From contig JAXDDX010000035.1 in the NCBI GenBank assembly GCA_034670405.1, positions 739,501 to 803,500 on the forward strand: a DNA stretch of 64,000 nucleotides, in the 5' to 3' direction. The notes beneath the pieces are model-generated. The model was not told the origin of the DNA. It saw nothing but the letters and a program-made list of their open reading frames with translations, and ran no database searches. Below, in pieces: positions 1-41,407 of this stretch. The stretch's first letter is position 1, and every line of letters begins with the position of its first letter. This stretch comes from Hoplostethus atlanticus. Its lineage: Eukaryota > Chordata > Actinopteri > Trachichthyiformes > Trachichthyidae. The translations under genes and the position numbers were made by a program.

Positions 1-1342
1 GTTTGTGAGCCAAACTGCTTGTAGTATTCTTTTTTTCCCAGCTTTGTTAATAGGATTAATTGGATTGGATTTCTACGTCTAGCTTCAGTGAAGTTCAGAA
101 TGAGCTGATATGTGCAAACCATTAATCCCGAGGCCATGACGATGCAGTCCAGTTGAACTCTATGAGAAGAAATCTTGGGAGAAGAATAAAAAGCTTTTTT
201 TTTTACAGTAGTGACAAAAAACATTTAGTAGTTTTAATACTTTTTATTAAAGTTACTTTTAATGTTTACAATCGGTGGGGATGTTCCACTACCAAACCAA
301 AGCACAACAGAAACATATGAACATCTCTTGAGTTCCATAAGTATAGATGGAATATACTCTACTATAATCAAAATAAATACACTATACATCAAATATCTTG
401 TTCTCTTTTTAACTGGGTGATGTAATGAAATCTCCCGCAAAGTGTTGATTTTCTTTTATAGACGTCTTAATTGAGAGAAGTACATACAATTGTAGTGACG
501 AGTCAAAACCTGGGACGGAGAGACGGCCTCAGAATGGGGATTGAAGAGATGTAACTAACATAAATGATTGACCACTAGCATATCTAGCAATAGATTGATG
601 TCAGGGCATTGCATTCTATACACATCACATCAGGGCAGCAAAGTAAAATAATGCTTCAATAGTACAGTATACGGCCAGGATGCAAAGGAACTATTCTTAA
701 AAGCTCTTTACCACAGTCATCAGCATGCATGTTGAGGCTGCAATAACCCTTCCAAGCCCCTCCCCTTATTCTTCCCATGTACTCGAGAGTAAACAAGTCA
801 TCAAAAGCATGAAGCAATACACCCTTATACACATTTGGCATCATCATTTCCATTCCTTTTAGGGATGCATTAGTAACCTAAACTAGTTTTTTTAATTTTT
901 ATTTCAGTTCTACTTGTGTGATCAAGAGCATTGTATCAGGAAAACACAGAAAGAGAGAGAGAGAGAGGGGGGGGACAGAGCACGGGTGAGCTTCAAAAGC
1001 ATTCAAATATTTGCATTGCAGAGAGTCAGAGCTGCTTTCAAGGCTATAGATCGTCTAGGGTGCAACTACCCATGTATCACTCCCTTTTTGATATTAGCGG
1101 CACACTAACGAGCAGTCCAAGACAGAGGAACATTAAAAGATGCGACTGGAGAATGCTGCATTATGCCAGAATCTCTGTGCCCAGTAGCTTTCAAACACTT
1201 GGATGCCTTTTGAATTCTTCATGTCTGTGTGTGTAGATATGTGTGTGTGTGTGTGCGCGCACTTGTGCATCTGTCTATCTGTGTGTGTGTATGCGTGGGT
1301 GGGCCAGTGTGTCACCGTGAGCGCAGATGTGACGTTCTGGGT
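1..1342. other. 3' UTR and downstream flank of necab3
   Basis: No exon of another gene is recognisable here. The stretch beyond the necab3 stop codon holds two AATAAA signals on the minus strand (898-903 and 243-248). It also has a short (GA)n run near 951-965 and (GT)n-rich sequence at 1222-1300. The open frames across it are short, low-complexity and unlike known proteins. Confidence 0.5.
898..903 (-). terminator. candidate necab3 polyadenylation signal (AATAAA on the minus strand)
   Basis: TTTATT on the plus strand reads AATAAA in the necab3 direction, 440 nt beyond the stop codon. A second AATAAA lies at 243-248, which would give a 3' UTR of about 1.1 kb. The sequence alone does not say which is used. 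Confidence 0.3.
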
Positions 1343-31819
<30,477 letters not shown>

Positions 31820-32841
31820 CTTTTGAATGCGTCCAGACACACCTCGGTCGTGTTGCTCGCTCAGGAAAAAAAAGGTTGAAGTGTCAATGAGAGGCTGCAG
31901 GGGTTGAGTCTTGTCAAGTCGAGGCGGGGATTTTAGATGCGCTGCAACTTTGTGGTGCGCTGAGCAGGGTCTGGCCAGCCCCTCCCGCTGGAGCGGCTGT
32001 GATTGGCTCGTTTGGCTCGTGGCGCATATTAACAATGATATTAAAAGTGTTAACCTGATCACGATCAAATGCTCCTCTGCCTCCCATGGCATATTCGATT
32101 TTATCTGTCTTCACTACAAGAAACACAGTAATCCTATAATCAGTTTCGAAAGGATACTATACAAATTTTAACTTTGATGCATTCATGGCAATTACTTTTG
32201 ACTGACACTGCCATCTGCTGGACATTGGGCGTCGTTGTTTTGACCTATTGTCTCTTCTCTTCTATTCTATTCTATTCTATTCTAGTCTATCCTGTTCTGT
32301 TCTATTGCAAAATGGAAATATGGTCCGCAATGCAATAGATCTTATTGTTTGTGTAGACATTTAAAATAAAAAATAAAAAATAAAAACATGTTTGAATTAA
32401 GTGGCCACAGGGTATAGGAGGAGTAAACAAGCTCAACTCAAATGAAATACATTCAAAGTCAACTTCCCGCTGTTGAGAAATAACACGTAGGGCGGAGGCA
32501 CGGGGCTCCAACTCCAGACGGATCCTTTAAATGTTCTCTTCCTGAACTTTACAGTCAGTTTCGCTTTCCGTTTTGTGTAGTAAAAGACGAAGGCGAAACT
32601 AAAAAAGAGCACAGACTGGGTAAAGTTATTGTGAGAGGATATATATATATATATATTCCCTCTTCCAGCTGGACGTAGTGTTTGCTCCGTGTCGACCGAG
32701 GGGAAGTGTGTGGTTGTCGGATGCCAAGCAGAGTTGTAAGGAGACGACTTGACGTGAACTGTGTATCGCCTTTTAAAGTACTATGTCACAACTGAAATTT
32801 GCGCTTGTCACATTGTGTGTTATCTGGTTTCAGGTTTAATC
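31820..32841. promoter_or_regulatory. shared head-to-head promoter region of necab3 and rbck1
   Basis: The 1.02 kb between the two start codons. It holds the 5' UTRs and promoters of both genes plus a TTCTA pentamer repeat (32255-32285). Two IRF/ISRE-like sites lie on the rbck1 side (32557-32569 and 32595-32604), followed by a short (TA)n run (32640-32656). A non-coding rbck1 leader exon is possible: GTAAGG at 32736 could splice to the TTTCAG ending at 32832, ten bases before the start codon. Transcription start sites cannot be fixed from sequence. Confidence 0.6.
32557..32569 (+). promoter_or_regulatory. interferon-stimulated response element upstream of rbck1
   Basis: AGTTTCGCTTTCC matches the ISRE consensus AGTTTCNNTTTCN, 273 bp upstream of the rbck1 start codon. 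A weaker IRF-like motif in the other orientation (GAAACTAAAA) lies at 32595-32604. The match is direct; binding by IRF or ISGF3 is inferred. Confidence 0.7.
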
Positions 32842-33283
32842 ATGGCGTCTCAGGTGTCTTCCACAGCCAACTTGAAAGAGGGTGAGCAACTCCGCAACCG
32901 AGTTTCGATTTGGTCAAGATGAATGGAGATGTGATTGATTGTGTTGGTGTTGAGTTAGTATTGAATTGTAGCATATTGTATGACATGTAGTGACTGTATA
33001 TGGGGAGATAATAGTGGTGAGACTGAAACCAAAATAATAATAATAATAATAATAATAATAATTAGAATAGAATTATACATTCTCTAATTGGGATCGTTTA
33101 CACTGAATTAAAATATCATACAATTTAAACTATTTCTCATTTTTCCAGGGACCCCCTGGGACCCCCTCAAGGATCCCTGGGGGTCCCCACTTTGAGAATC
33201 ACTGATCTAGCCGACTTCATAGGCTAAAGGCAGTTCAGGCATCTGAGAGCACAGATCAATGTTTTTTCTCTCTGACTGGTGAT

Positions 33284-33321
<38 letters not shown>

Positions 33322-33611
33322 TTTGTGAACTGAACTTAACGCAGAAAATCATGTCATCAAACCCACAACACACACCTTTAAAGACAGATAAAGTGTTATC
33401 CGTTCTCACAGTGTGTTGATAAGTGAGGATCTGATCTCTCCACTGTCCCCCGTTGCAGCGGAGGAACTGGCCCGGTCTCTGGGCGAGGCCCTCAGCGACG
33501 GGGACGGACAGGAGGCAGTCAGGCTCTCACAGAAGTTGTCCCAACTCTCTGTTCCTGTGTCCGTCAGCATCAACAGTCAGGCCTACCCACAGGACTCCAT
33601 ACGGTAGGTCG

Positions 33612-33650
<39 letters not shown>

Positions 33651-34461
33651 GACTACCTTACAGCAGACAAATGTTCCCACAGGAATAGAAAACCACAAAA
33701 AGGAGGCTTGTGAGGACCATTTTTCCATTTTTTTTCTTTTTTTTTCCCTTTTCTTTTCTTTTCTGCTATTCTATTCTATTCTATTCTATTCTCTTCTCCC
33801 TGTAGGTTGAAGGTGGGAGTGGAGGATGCTCAGTCAGATAACTACATTCCTGTGACAATTGAGGTTTCTCCTGACATGACAATAGCACAGCTGAAAGACA
33901 AGGTACTGCAGCGCTCACACTGTGGATGGCATGGCAGCAAACACACACTGTATAACTGATAATAAATTCTGTCACATACATAATTTGTGTGTGTGTGTGT
34001 TTTTCTTATGCTCATGCACGTACATGCACACAAATATATACCCACACACACAGACACAAAGCATTTTAAAAACACTGCACAGTTAACTTCAAGTCACAGA
34101 GAACCAAACCGGCTTCCGGTTTGAGAGAACGACACTAGACTAACAGCTAATGTAACATGTTATTCTGTTATTGCCATCCATGATTACGAGTGAAGCGATC
34201 AGATACAGATATATATATATACGTGTTCATTTTGCGTTCACAGATCAGCGATGACTACGGGTTCCACCCTACGCTGCAGCGCTGGGTGATCGGCAAGCGT
34301 TTGGCAAACGACCGAGAGACGCTGTACAGCCACGGTGTCCGTCACAGCGGAGACCAGGCCTTCCTGTTTATCCTCTCCGCCCACTCAGTTCATCTCACAC
34401 GGCACCAACACCAGCTGGACCAGAAGCAGCAGCTCTTAGAGAGTCGGTACCACCACGCATA

Positions 34462-34506
<45 letters not shown>

Positions 34507-34807
34507 CTCTAATTCTTTTGGCAGAAAAATGCTTTTCTTAGTCAACGTAGTGGGTTACCTGAGGTTTTTTTACTGAATGGCTGTCTGTCCCTCAGGCATC
34601 GTGGAGTCGATGTACCTCCTGCCCAGAGGGTTGGGGGGAAACGGTGGCGAGAAGTTAACTCCTCCTCCTCTTCCTCCCAAACCCCCCGTGGTCCCTAAAC
34701 CTCCTCTGCCTCCCAAACCTCAGGTCAGAATACAAACTCCCTTCTGTCATTGCTGTATTATCCATTATGTTAGTGTTAGGCATGTGACTGAGGCTTGAAT
34801 CTCTTAT

Positions 34808-34857
<50 letters not shown>

Positions 34858-35820
34858 AGGAGGGCTGGGCCTGTAAACAGTGTACCTTCATGAACAAGCC
34901 AACGCGTCCTGGCTGCGAGATATGTGCAGAGGCGCGGCCCGAGGGTTACCAGGTGCCCGAGATCTACCAGCCAGACCAGGAAGAGTCTCTGCGGATGCAG
35001 CAGGAGCAGCTGGCCATGCTGCAGTACCAACAGGTAACCAGGCTGCTACGCTAACTGGCAGGGACGATGACAAGAACCAGGGTTATGACATCTTTTCAGC
35101 CAACTTGAAGACATTTCAGCAATAGTCCTCCCAACTCATGGCGGGTACCACACCATGTTTTAGAAATCCCTCCGACATAGCACGCAGCTGGCAACCGGGA
35201 TGATGGAAATATGCAGCACCAACAGATTGTACTTGTCATGATGATGGAATGTGGTATGGGCAGGTAAACATACCGACAACAGAGTAGAGCCGATAACCAC
35301 GGTGCTACTGCTGGCAACTATTAGAGCTGGTATGGAAACACATCATAACAGGTCCCCCAGCTGTTTCACTGCATGTTACGGCAACACAAGATTCCTGTGA
35401 CAACACACAGGATGATGTTGGGGATGACTACCACGATGATGATGATGATGATGATGAGACTGCTGCTTGAAATCCCTCTCTCTCCCTGGGTTATAAAGGC
35501 TGTGACGGAGGAGCGAGAGAAGAACTTCATGTCCCTGCTGGAGACAGATGACCAAAGCCTCGTCCCAAACCTCTTGGAGGTGGAATGCCCCATCTGCTTC
35601 AGTTCCCTGCAGCCAGATGAGGGTGCCGTGCTCAGAGATTGTCTGCACATCTTCTGCAGGTCAGTGTAATGATAGCAATGGGGGGCCACTTTCAAAAAGC
35701 ATTTCCATGAAAGTAAAGCTCAAATGCAATCAAATTTAGTTGCCATCTTGCGGCCTGTGATTATGAGATTGCTACATTTTGGCAGATGTAATCATTTGCA
35801 CTTGATAGTGTGTATGTATT

Positions 35821-35879
<59 letters not shown>

Positions 35880-38301
35880 TTCCAGGGATTGTCTGAAGCA
35901 GACCATAGTGAATAGCCAGGATGCTGAGGTGTCTTGCCCCTTCATCGATGAGGACTACAGCTGTGACAGCAAGCTGCAAGACCGAGAGATCAAGTCTGTG
36001 AGTATTGTCGTGGCAATTTAAAGTCAATTGCACTTTTGTCTAGTTGGCTCCATAAAGCTAAAACACAATATATGTCTCAGAGGCCTTTAATGCTTGCAAA
36101 CAGGCACAATACCTTTCGCAAACCAAGAGGGTTGTTCCGGGTAGAGAAGCAAAGACAGGTTACACCAGTCAAGCTTTATATACCTTTCTAATATGCTGAG
36201 TCATGCTCAGCCACATATCTCTTACACAGTTCAAAGCAGTTTAATGAAGGCAAAGGAATCATACAGTGCACAGACACCAGACAGAAAAGGAGTACTTTCT
36301 ATCATAGTTAGAACATTCTGGTCTAACTCCCTACGACTCGTCCTGCGCTCCCAGGAACTGCTTGTGTCCTTGACATTTCCAACAAAACCGTCGTTCATAA
36401 CATTGCAACAGTTGTAATAAACTTCCAGCTAATAATCATGGGAAAAGTGCAAACATATACCCCTCTCAGCTCAGTAGTTTTCCACTGGCTGTGACTATAC
36501 TTATGAATACATTTTATTGCAGTTTATACTTCAAGCATACTATAAGCACACTTACATTATTGTTTTCCATAACAGTATAACACAGGGGTACCAAAACCCT
36601 GCCTGCACGGAGGGCCAAACGTCAAAACCTAACATAGGCAGGGGTCCCGTGGGTTCAAAAACTAGTCAATTGGACATTGAGTATTTGAAAACATAAGTTA
36701 AAAAATAGCATTTATAGCTTTTATATAATCAATAGGCTTAATCATTTGAGAAAAATGTCTCATTGTTACTCACTAATGCTGTTAAACTGAATACAACAAC
36801 CAAATAGTATTGTCTTCAGGCTCCACTTGGGCAGCCAAGGTCTAGCAGACACACACACACACACACACACACACACTCATTCTCTCTCTCTCTCTGTTCC
36901 CCCGCTGTGTGATCCTGTGTGCAGCTCCTGTCAGAAGAGGAGCACCAGCGCTTCTTGGAGTTGCGTCTGAATATCGCAGAAAGCCGCTCGGAGCACAGCT
37001 TCCACTGCCAGACGGCCAACTGCGCGGGCTGGTGCATCTACGAGGACGAAGTCAACGAGTTCCCCTGTGAACTCTGCAACGAAACCAACTGCATTCTGTG
37101 CAAGGTGAAGATACTTCAGCTACACTAGCGTTGTTCATTGATCACAGAACTGGCTTGTATGTTTGCGTGACTTGCTAGGATTTTTTGTGGCCAACACTGA
37201 GCCAGGCTCGGCCAGGGTTTTTCCCTTGTTTTGTTTGTATCGAGTTGGCAGCACCGAACATAAGGGAGGTGACAGTGTTTTCTGTGTGTGTTTGCAGGCC
37301 ATCCATAAGGACATGAACTGTAAGGAGTACCAGGATGACCTGCGCATCCGAGCGGAGAACGACCTGGCAGCCAAGCAGACCAAGCAGATGCTGGAGGCAA
37401 GTCGAGCTTTGAAAGTTATATTGCACTTTTTTTGGACTTATCGCTAAATATATATATATCGATTTATGTCATTTTGATATCTCTTTGATATCTAAGTGAG
37501 GAAATGAGATGGCTGGGTCACACAATTTGCGTAAAATTGTGAAAGAAATGAATAAAGAGCTGCAGTTTTTCCTCTATCTGCACAGGCTTGCAGACTCTGC
37601 TACTCTGTACATTCACCATAGAGAATCTCCCATCTCAGTTGTTGTGTATCTCTTTGCTAAAACTGCGTTGAGTTGTTTGTAAGCAGTAGTATGAATAGAA
37701 TAAGATATATTTCTAAATATATATATATTTCAAATCCAGACTAATAATAGCCTCTACCACCCCTTTTTATTAGTTTTGAATTGTATTTGTTTGTTTGTTT
37801 TCTTTCTTAGTGATAACTGTTTTTTTTATCACCATCAAGCATCTTGAATTCATTTTCTTTGGTGTGATGTGGTGTGTAAAGGTTGATTGAGCGCCTGAGT
37901 GATTGCATTTCATCTGACATTATTTTACTGTTGTGGACTCTTTAGGGTTTGCTGCAGAATGGAGAGGCCATGCAATGCCCTCGCTGTGATGTCATCGTCC
38001 AGAAAAAAGACGGCTGCGATTGGATCTGCTGCCTGATGTGCAAGACGGAGATCTGCTGGGTCACCAAACAGGCTCGCTGGGGGCGGAACGTAAATACACA
38101 CACTTTCACTTTCGCACTCAGATGCCGATGCACACACACACACACATATTGGATCAGAGTATTCAGGGAAGTTAGATGGCAAACAGTATGTGTGTGTAAC
38201 CTTGTGCCTGTTTCTTACAGGGTACCGGAGACATATCGGGTGGCTGTAGATGTCGAGTCAACAATGAGCTCTGTCACCCCAACTGCCGAAACTGTCACTG
38301 A
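32842..38301 (+). CDS. rbck1: rbck1: RanBP-type and C3HC4-type zinc finger protein 1 (HOIL-1), complete
   Basis: Coding exons: 32842-32881, 33459-33603, 33806-33902, 34244-34442, 34596-34723, 34860-35033, 35499-35659, 35886-35997, 36925-37104, 37298-37396, 37946-38089, 38221-38301. The sum is 1560 nt (519 aa; human about 510), with phases agreeing throughout. Domains in order: ubiquitin-like domain (about 60-135); proline-rich linker (about 165-203); NZF finger (about 204-228, Cys208, 211, 222, 225, with the TF ubiquitin-contact pair at 212-213); RING1 from Cys291; IBR; RING2 with CDxxC-type cysteines. The catalytic cysteine by alignment to human Cys460 is Cys469 in KKDGCDW. HOIL-1 is the RBR E3 subunit of LUBAC with HOIP and Sharpin. 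LUBAC builds Met1-linked ubiquitin chains in NF-kB and cell-death signalling; HOIL-1 itself forms oxyester bonds. Intron 10 uses a GC donor. The exon 4 donor (A|GTCGGT) is weak and chosen on frame. Confidence 0.96.
33034..33062. repeat. (AAT)n trinucleotide repeat
   Basis: About nine AAT units in rbck1 intron 1. Confidence 0.85.
33150..33209 (-). mobile_element. fragment resembling a hAT/Charlie-type terminus
   Basis: Read on the minus strand, the sequence starts CAGTGATTCTCAAAGTGGGG, the type of terminus common to many hAT transposons. It continues with an imperfect GGGGTCCC repeat. No second end or target-site duplication was found, so this is at most a terminal fragment in rbck1 intron 1. 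Confidence 0.4.
33286..33320. repeat. (TG)n microsatellite in rbck1 intron 1
   Basis: A pure TG run about 140 bp before the exon 2 acceptor. A second TG run (33614-33647) begins about 10 bp after the exon 2 donor, so exon 2 is bracketed by TG tracts. A TTCTA pentamer run (33769-33793) precedes exon 3. Confidence 0.9.
34812..34854. repeat. (TG)n microsatellite directly before rbck1 exon 6
   Basis: A TG run ends 5 bp before the exon start at 34860, so the acceptor reads (TG)n-CGCAG. There is little conventional pyrimidine tract; the U of the repeat has to serve. Confidence 0.9.
35820..35878. repeat. (TA)n-(TG)n compound microsatellite before rbck1 exon 8
   Basis: A TA tract passes into a TG tract that ends at the short CCTTCCAG acceptor of exon 8 (35886). 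Confidence 0.9.
37397..37945 (+). other. GC-AG intron (rbck1 intron 10)
   Basis: Exon 10 ends CTGGAG followed by GCAAGT. This matches the usual GC-type donor apart from the first intron dinucleotide, and the downstream end is TTTAG. Splicing here joins two phase-0 exons and restores the RBR reading [12 protein letters not shown]. No GT donor near the site gives a sensible protein. Only GC at this boundary is direct evidence; use in vivo is inferred. Confidence 0.85.
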
Positions 38302-38710
38302 GACAAGCGCAGTTGAACACACACACACACACTGCGTCTCAAGAAACACAGACCTCAACTACTAGCCACTTCAACTCTTATAACCATGATGTCTTACTTG
38401 CTGGCTTTATGAATGTATCTTTGAGCTATTTTGCTTGTTTCTAGCGTTGTTTTGAATTGTACAGATGAATGGACAGCTACAGAAATCCTCAGCTATGCTC
38501 TACATCCCCACAGCTGACAAGGCCAACTGCCACTGTGACCATAATGATGCTCACGTTGTTTTCAATTAATGCTTCATGTACATTCCTACCTGTGTTTTCA
38601 CCTCAGTCCAATGTAGTTTGTCTCTCCCTACTTTGATCAGACAAGCGTACTATAACGCCCAAGCTAGCTCCCTCTTTTTCCTCATTTTGCTGATGAGCAA
38701 TGCTCAAACA

Positions 38711-38716
38711 AATAAA
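38711..38716 (+). terminator. rbck1 polyadenylation signal AATAAA
   Basis: A canonical AATAAA 410 nt after the rbck1 stop codon, followed by a TCTGATCCTCT stretch. It is the first canonical signal downstream of the stop. Confidence 0.6.
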
Positions 38717-38920
38717 ACCTCTGATCCTCTATAAACAAGGCAATGCATTTTCTTTGGGCAGAAATCATAAAGAATGTTGTTCATTGTGTGCTGTGATATC
38801 TTACTACTAACTATTTCTGTATGTGAAGGATAATGTTAACTGTTTACGTTGAGTCAGTGTTTTTATAATGCAGAACAAGCTGCACTGACCCCATCAAGTA
38901 TCAGTCTTTACAATGTTCGG

Positions 38921-39112
38921 TACTGTGCAAAAATCCATAAAGCGAAGACACTTTCAAAAATAATGAAATGAAAAGTTTCTAAATATCAAAAAAATGTACT
39001 ATAAAGATCAGTAATGTAAAATACTAATGCAGAAAGAACTAAAAAAAACAAAACAGCTAAGACCAAATTTATATAAAAAAAAATCTAGGGTGCCTAAGAC
39101 TTTTGCACAATA
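38921..39112. mobile_element. Tc1/mariner-like MITE
   Basis: The left end TACTGTGCAAAAATC and the right end, read in reverse complement as TATTGTGCAAAAGTC, form an inverted repeat. TA dinucleotides stand at both borders, as expected for a TA target-site duplication. Length is about 190 bp, AT-rich, without coding capacity. The inner motif CTAGGGTGCCTAAGAC is familiar from dispersed fish repeats. Confidence 0.7.
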
Positions 39113-40111
39113 CTATATTTCATATAAACTGGATAAATATTAATGCTGTATTGTCAGGCTCATAGACCTATACAATAACCATTATACCATTTTTTCTTGT
39201 ATTGCTGTAAAGTTCATTATTTTTTGTATTGCCCCTTTACTCAAACTGGTAAACTGTAACTGGTGCTTCTGTCTTCATTCACTTGTGTCCTTAGTTATTA
39301 GACATGAGCCTTTTAGAAGAAGTCCCCCCCACTTCACAGGCTGCCCATTTACAGTCAGCGCAAATCTGAAATGGGCAATTCACCAAAATTACAGATTTAC
39401 CTTTTTGCTTTCTAAACCAAGGGAAAACACAATTCTTAAGGACTTGTCAAATTCAGTACTCATTATTCTTTGCATGAATTGGGATGTTTGAGTGCCATTA
39501 TGTGTATAAAGAAATAGGTTGTACATCATCACTCTAGTTTATTAGCATTCTCTTGTACAACTTTACATTAGTGTTGCAGATCCATCATAACAAAATAAAC
39601 ATACAAGGCAGATCATCAGAAATCAAGTGCAATGAAACTTAAACAAAACCACTGAGTGCAAATATATGATGGATTATAATACTGCTGAACGATCTCACTC
39701 TCAGGCACCTCAGAGCATCCTTGAGTGTGTCCCAGGTCACCTTCATTCGGATGGATTTGTAGAACGTCTCACCTTAATTCAATGACCACTGGTCATTGGT
39801 CGACCTCAAACACAGGTGACCTAGAACACAGCCAATCGTGATTCAGAAGAGTTCTGTTAAGCAAAAGACATCCAACAGATCGCAGACAATCCAAATACAC
39901 CACCTTAGCACGAAGTACTCTGAAATGCTGTTTGCTGTGTATTTTCTATGACTTTCTAAGACTAGGGCATTTAGGTGAGGGCCACTTTCCAGACTTTGGG
40001 CAGAATACCATTGAAATCTATGCACTTCCATACGGCTTCAAATATGATTGAATGAAAATGAACACTGAAACAAACTGGAGTGCCCCTGATCTGTCACTCA
40101 AAGCACTCCAG

Positions 40112-40117
40112 TTTATT
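40112..40117 (-). terminator. candidate tbc1d20 polyadenylation signal
   Basis: TTTATT on the plus strand is AATAAA in the tbc1d20 direction, about 1.3 kb after the stop codon. A second candidate at 39538-39543 would give a 3' UTR of about 1.9 kb. Confidence 0.35.
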
Positions 40118-41407
40118 CAGTGTTGTGCATTAAGCTAACTGTAAGTTTAAAAACATAAATAATAACGGATGGGATCCATTTAAATGGTTTTCCCGACGTG
40201 AGCACGCTTCCAGTGGGAGTGAGAAAAGCCTCTTCCTTATTCAATCCGGTCTTCCAGTGTTTTTGCTCGCTAATGCATTCAGCGCAAACCCTGAAAGAAT
40301 ATGGGTAACCATCGCATTTCAATTGCACTTTGTCCCAGTTCTGATATCTTCTTCTCCGTGGCCAGGCCGTTTTGTGAGTGTGTGTGCTGCTAAACTATGA
40401 GGAGAGATTTAATCATCAACTCCAGTAAAGCGTGAGGCAAAATGTTTACCATAGTTAAACTGAGGCCATGAAACACAGGCACATTTTTCAAGGTGGTGCA
40501 GCTGGAACAATTGAGTGAACAGGTGGCTAGCTATAGTAGAAGCATTTTTTCCATGGTTCGGTTTGTTCTTTGTCCAAAGCAGCTGACAGAGGACTTCATT
40601 AGATGACACTTTACAAATATGACAAATGAAACTAAGCCAAGGCATGTTACCAGGGCCAGGAACCAAAAGGGTTACAGACAAGATGCTGGGTCCCAGGGAA
40701 GGAGATACAAGTCCTTTTGTTTTTTTGTTTTAAGAAATACCACTTTTGATGAACATGATGAAATAACCTCAACTGCCCGTAAACATGGCCTCTGAAAAAT
40801 TGCCTGTGCATCATGACCCAAGTCCTCTCATAGCTACTTACATACCTATAAAATTATGAAATTAAAACGTTAAACGAACAGACGAGAGGATTCGGACAAT
40901 CCTCTATTTGGTCTCAGTCCAGGTATCAAATAGAGAACAAAATGGGTTGCGACCATACACACATACACACTCGCACTCTCTTCATTGGCAGCAGTTTCAA
41001 GCAGTGTTGACCACCAAGCTTTCGCATTAACAGCCTAAATCTCTGTGAGCATAATATGTATTAGTCAATATCAGATTATCCTATTTCCAGATATACATTA
41101 TCAACTGAACTTTGATGATGTCACCATCAACGACAGTGCTCAGAAATATACATCTTCACTATTATGGGATGGATTCTTCTCGCTCCAGACCATCTTTTGT
41201 GGCTATAGTGGTGGAAACTCTTTGGAAGAGTCGTCAGAAGGGCCCTGCGACGGGCCCTCAGCAGTGTCTTAGGTAGGGTCTTTAGACACATCCAGGTTCA
41301 GTTCAGGAAGCCAGCGTTACTGACGGCAGGGGTCAAGTCTTGTGGGAACAGAGATTCAATCAGGGGGGCAGACAACTTGGGAGTGTGGGAGCCGAGGGCG
41401 AGGCGGA

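Larger units (their letters stand above)
38302..41407. other. convergent 3' region between rbck1 and tbc1d20
   Basis: It holds the 3' UTRs of both genes. The rbck1 signal is AATAAA at 38711. tbc1d20 candidates on the minus strand are at 40112-40117 and 39538-39543. A mariner-like MITE lies at 38921-39112. I see no further coding exon; open frames are short and resemble no family. Confidence 0.6.

Noticed and set aside
34443-34502. alternative rbck1 exon 4 donor at CG|GTACCA (34449)
   Set aside because: It would put exon 5 in a frame that loses the conserved MYLLPRG and proline-rich reading and breaks the NZF frame.
36585-36665. possible hAT-like terminus (ACAGGGGTACCAAAACCCTG)
   Set aside because: No matching second end or target-site duplication was found; the similarity is too short to call.
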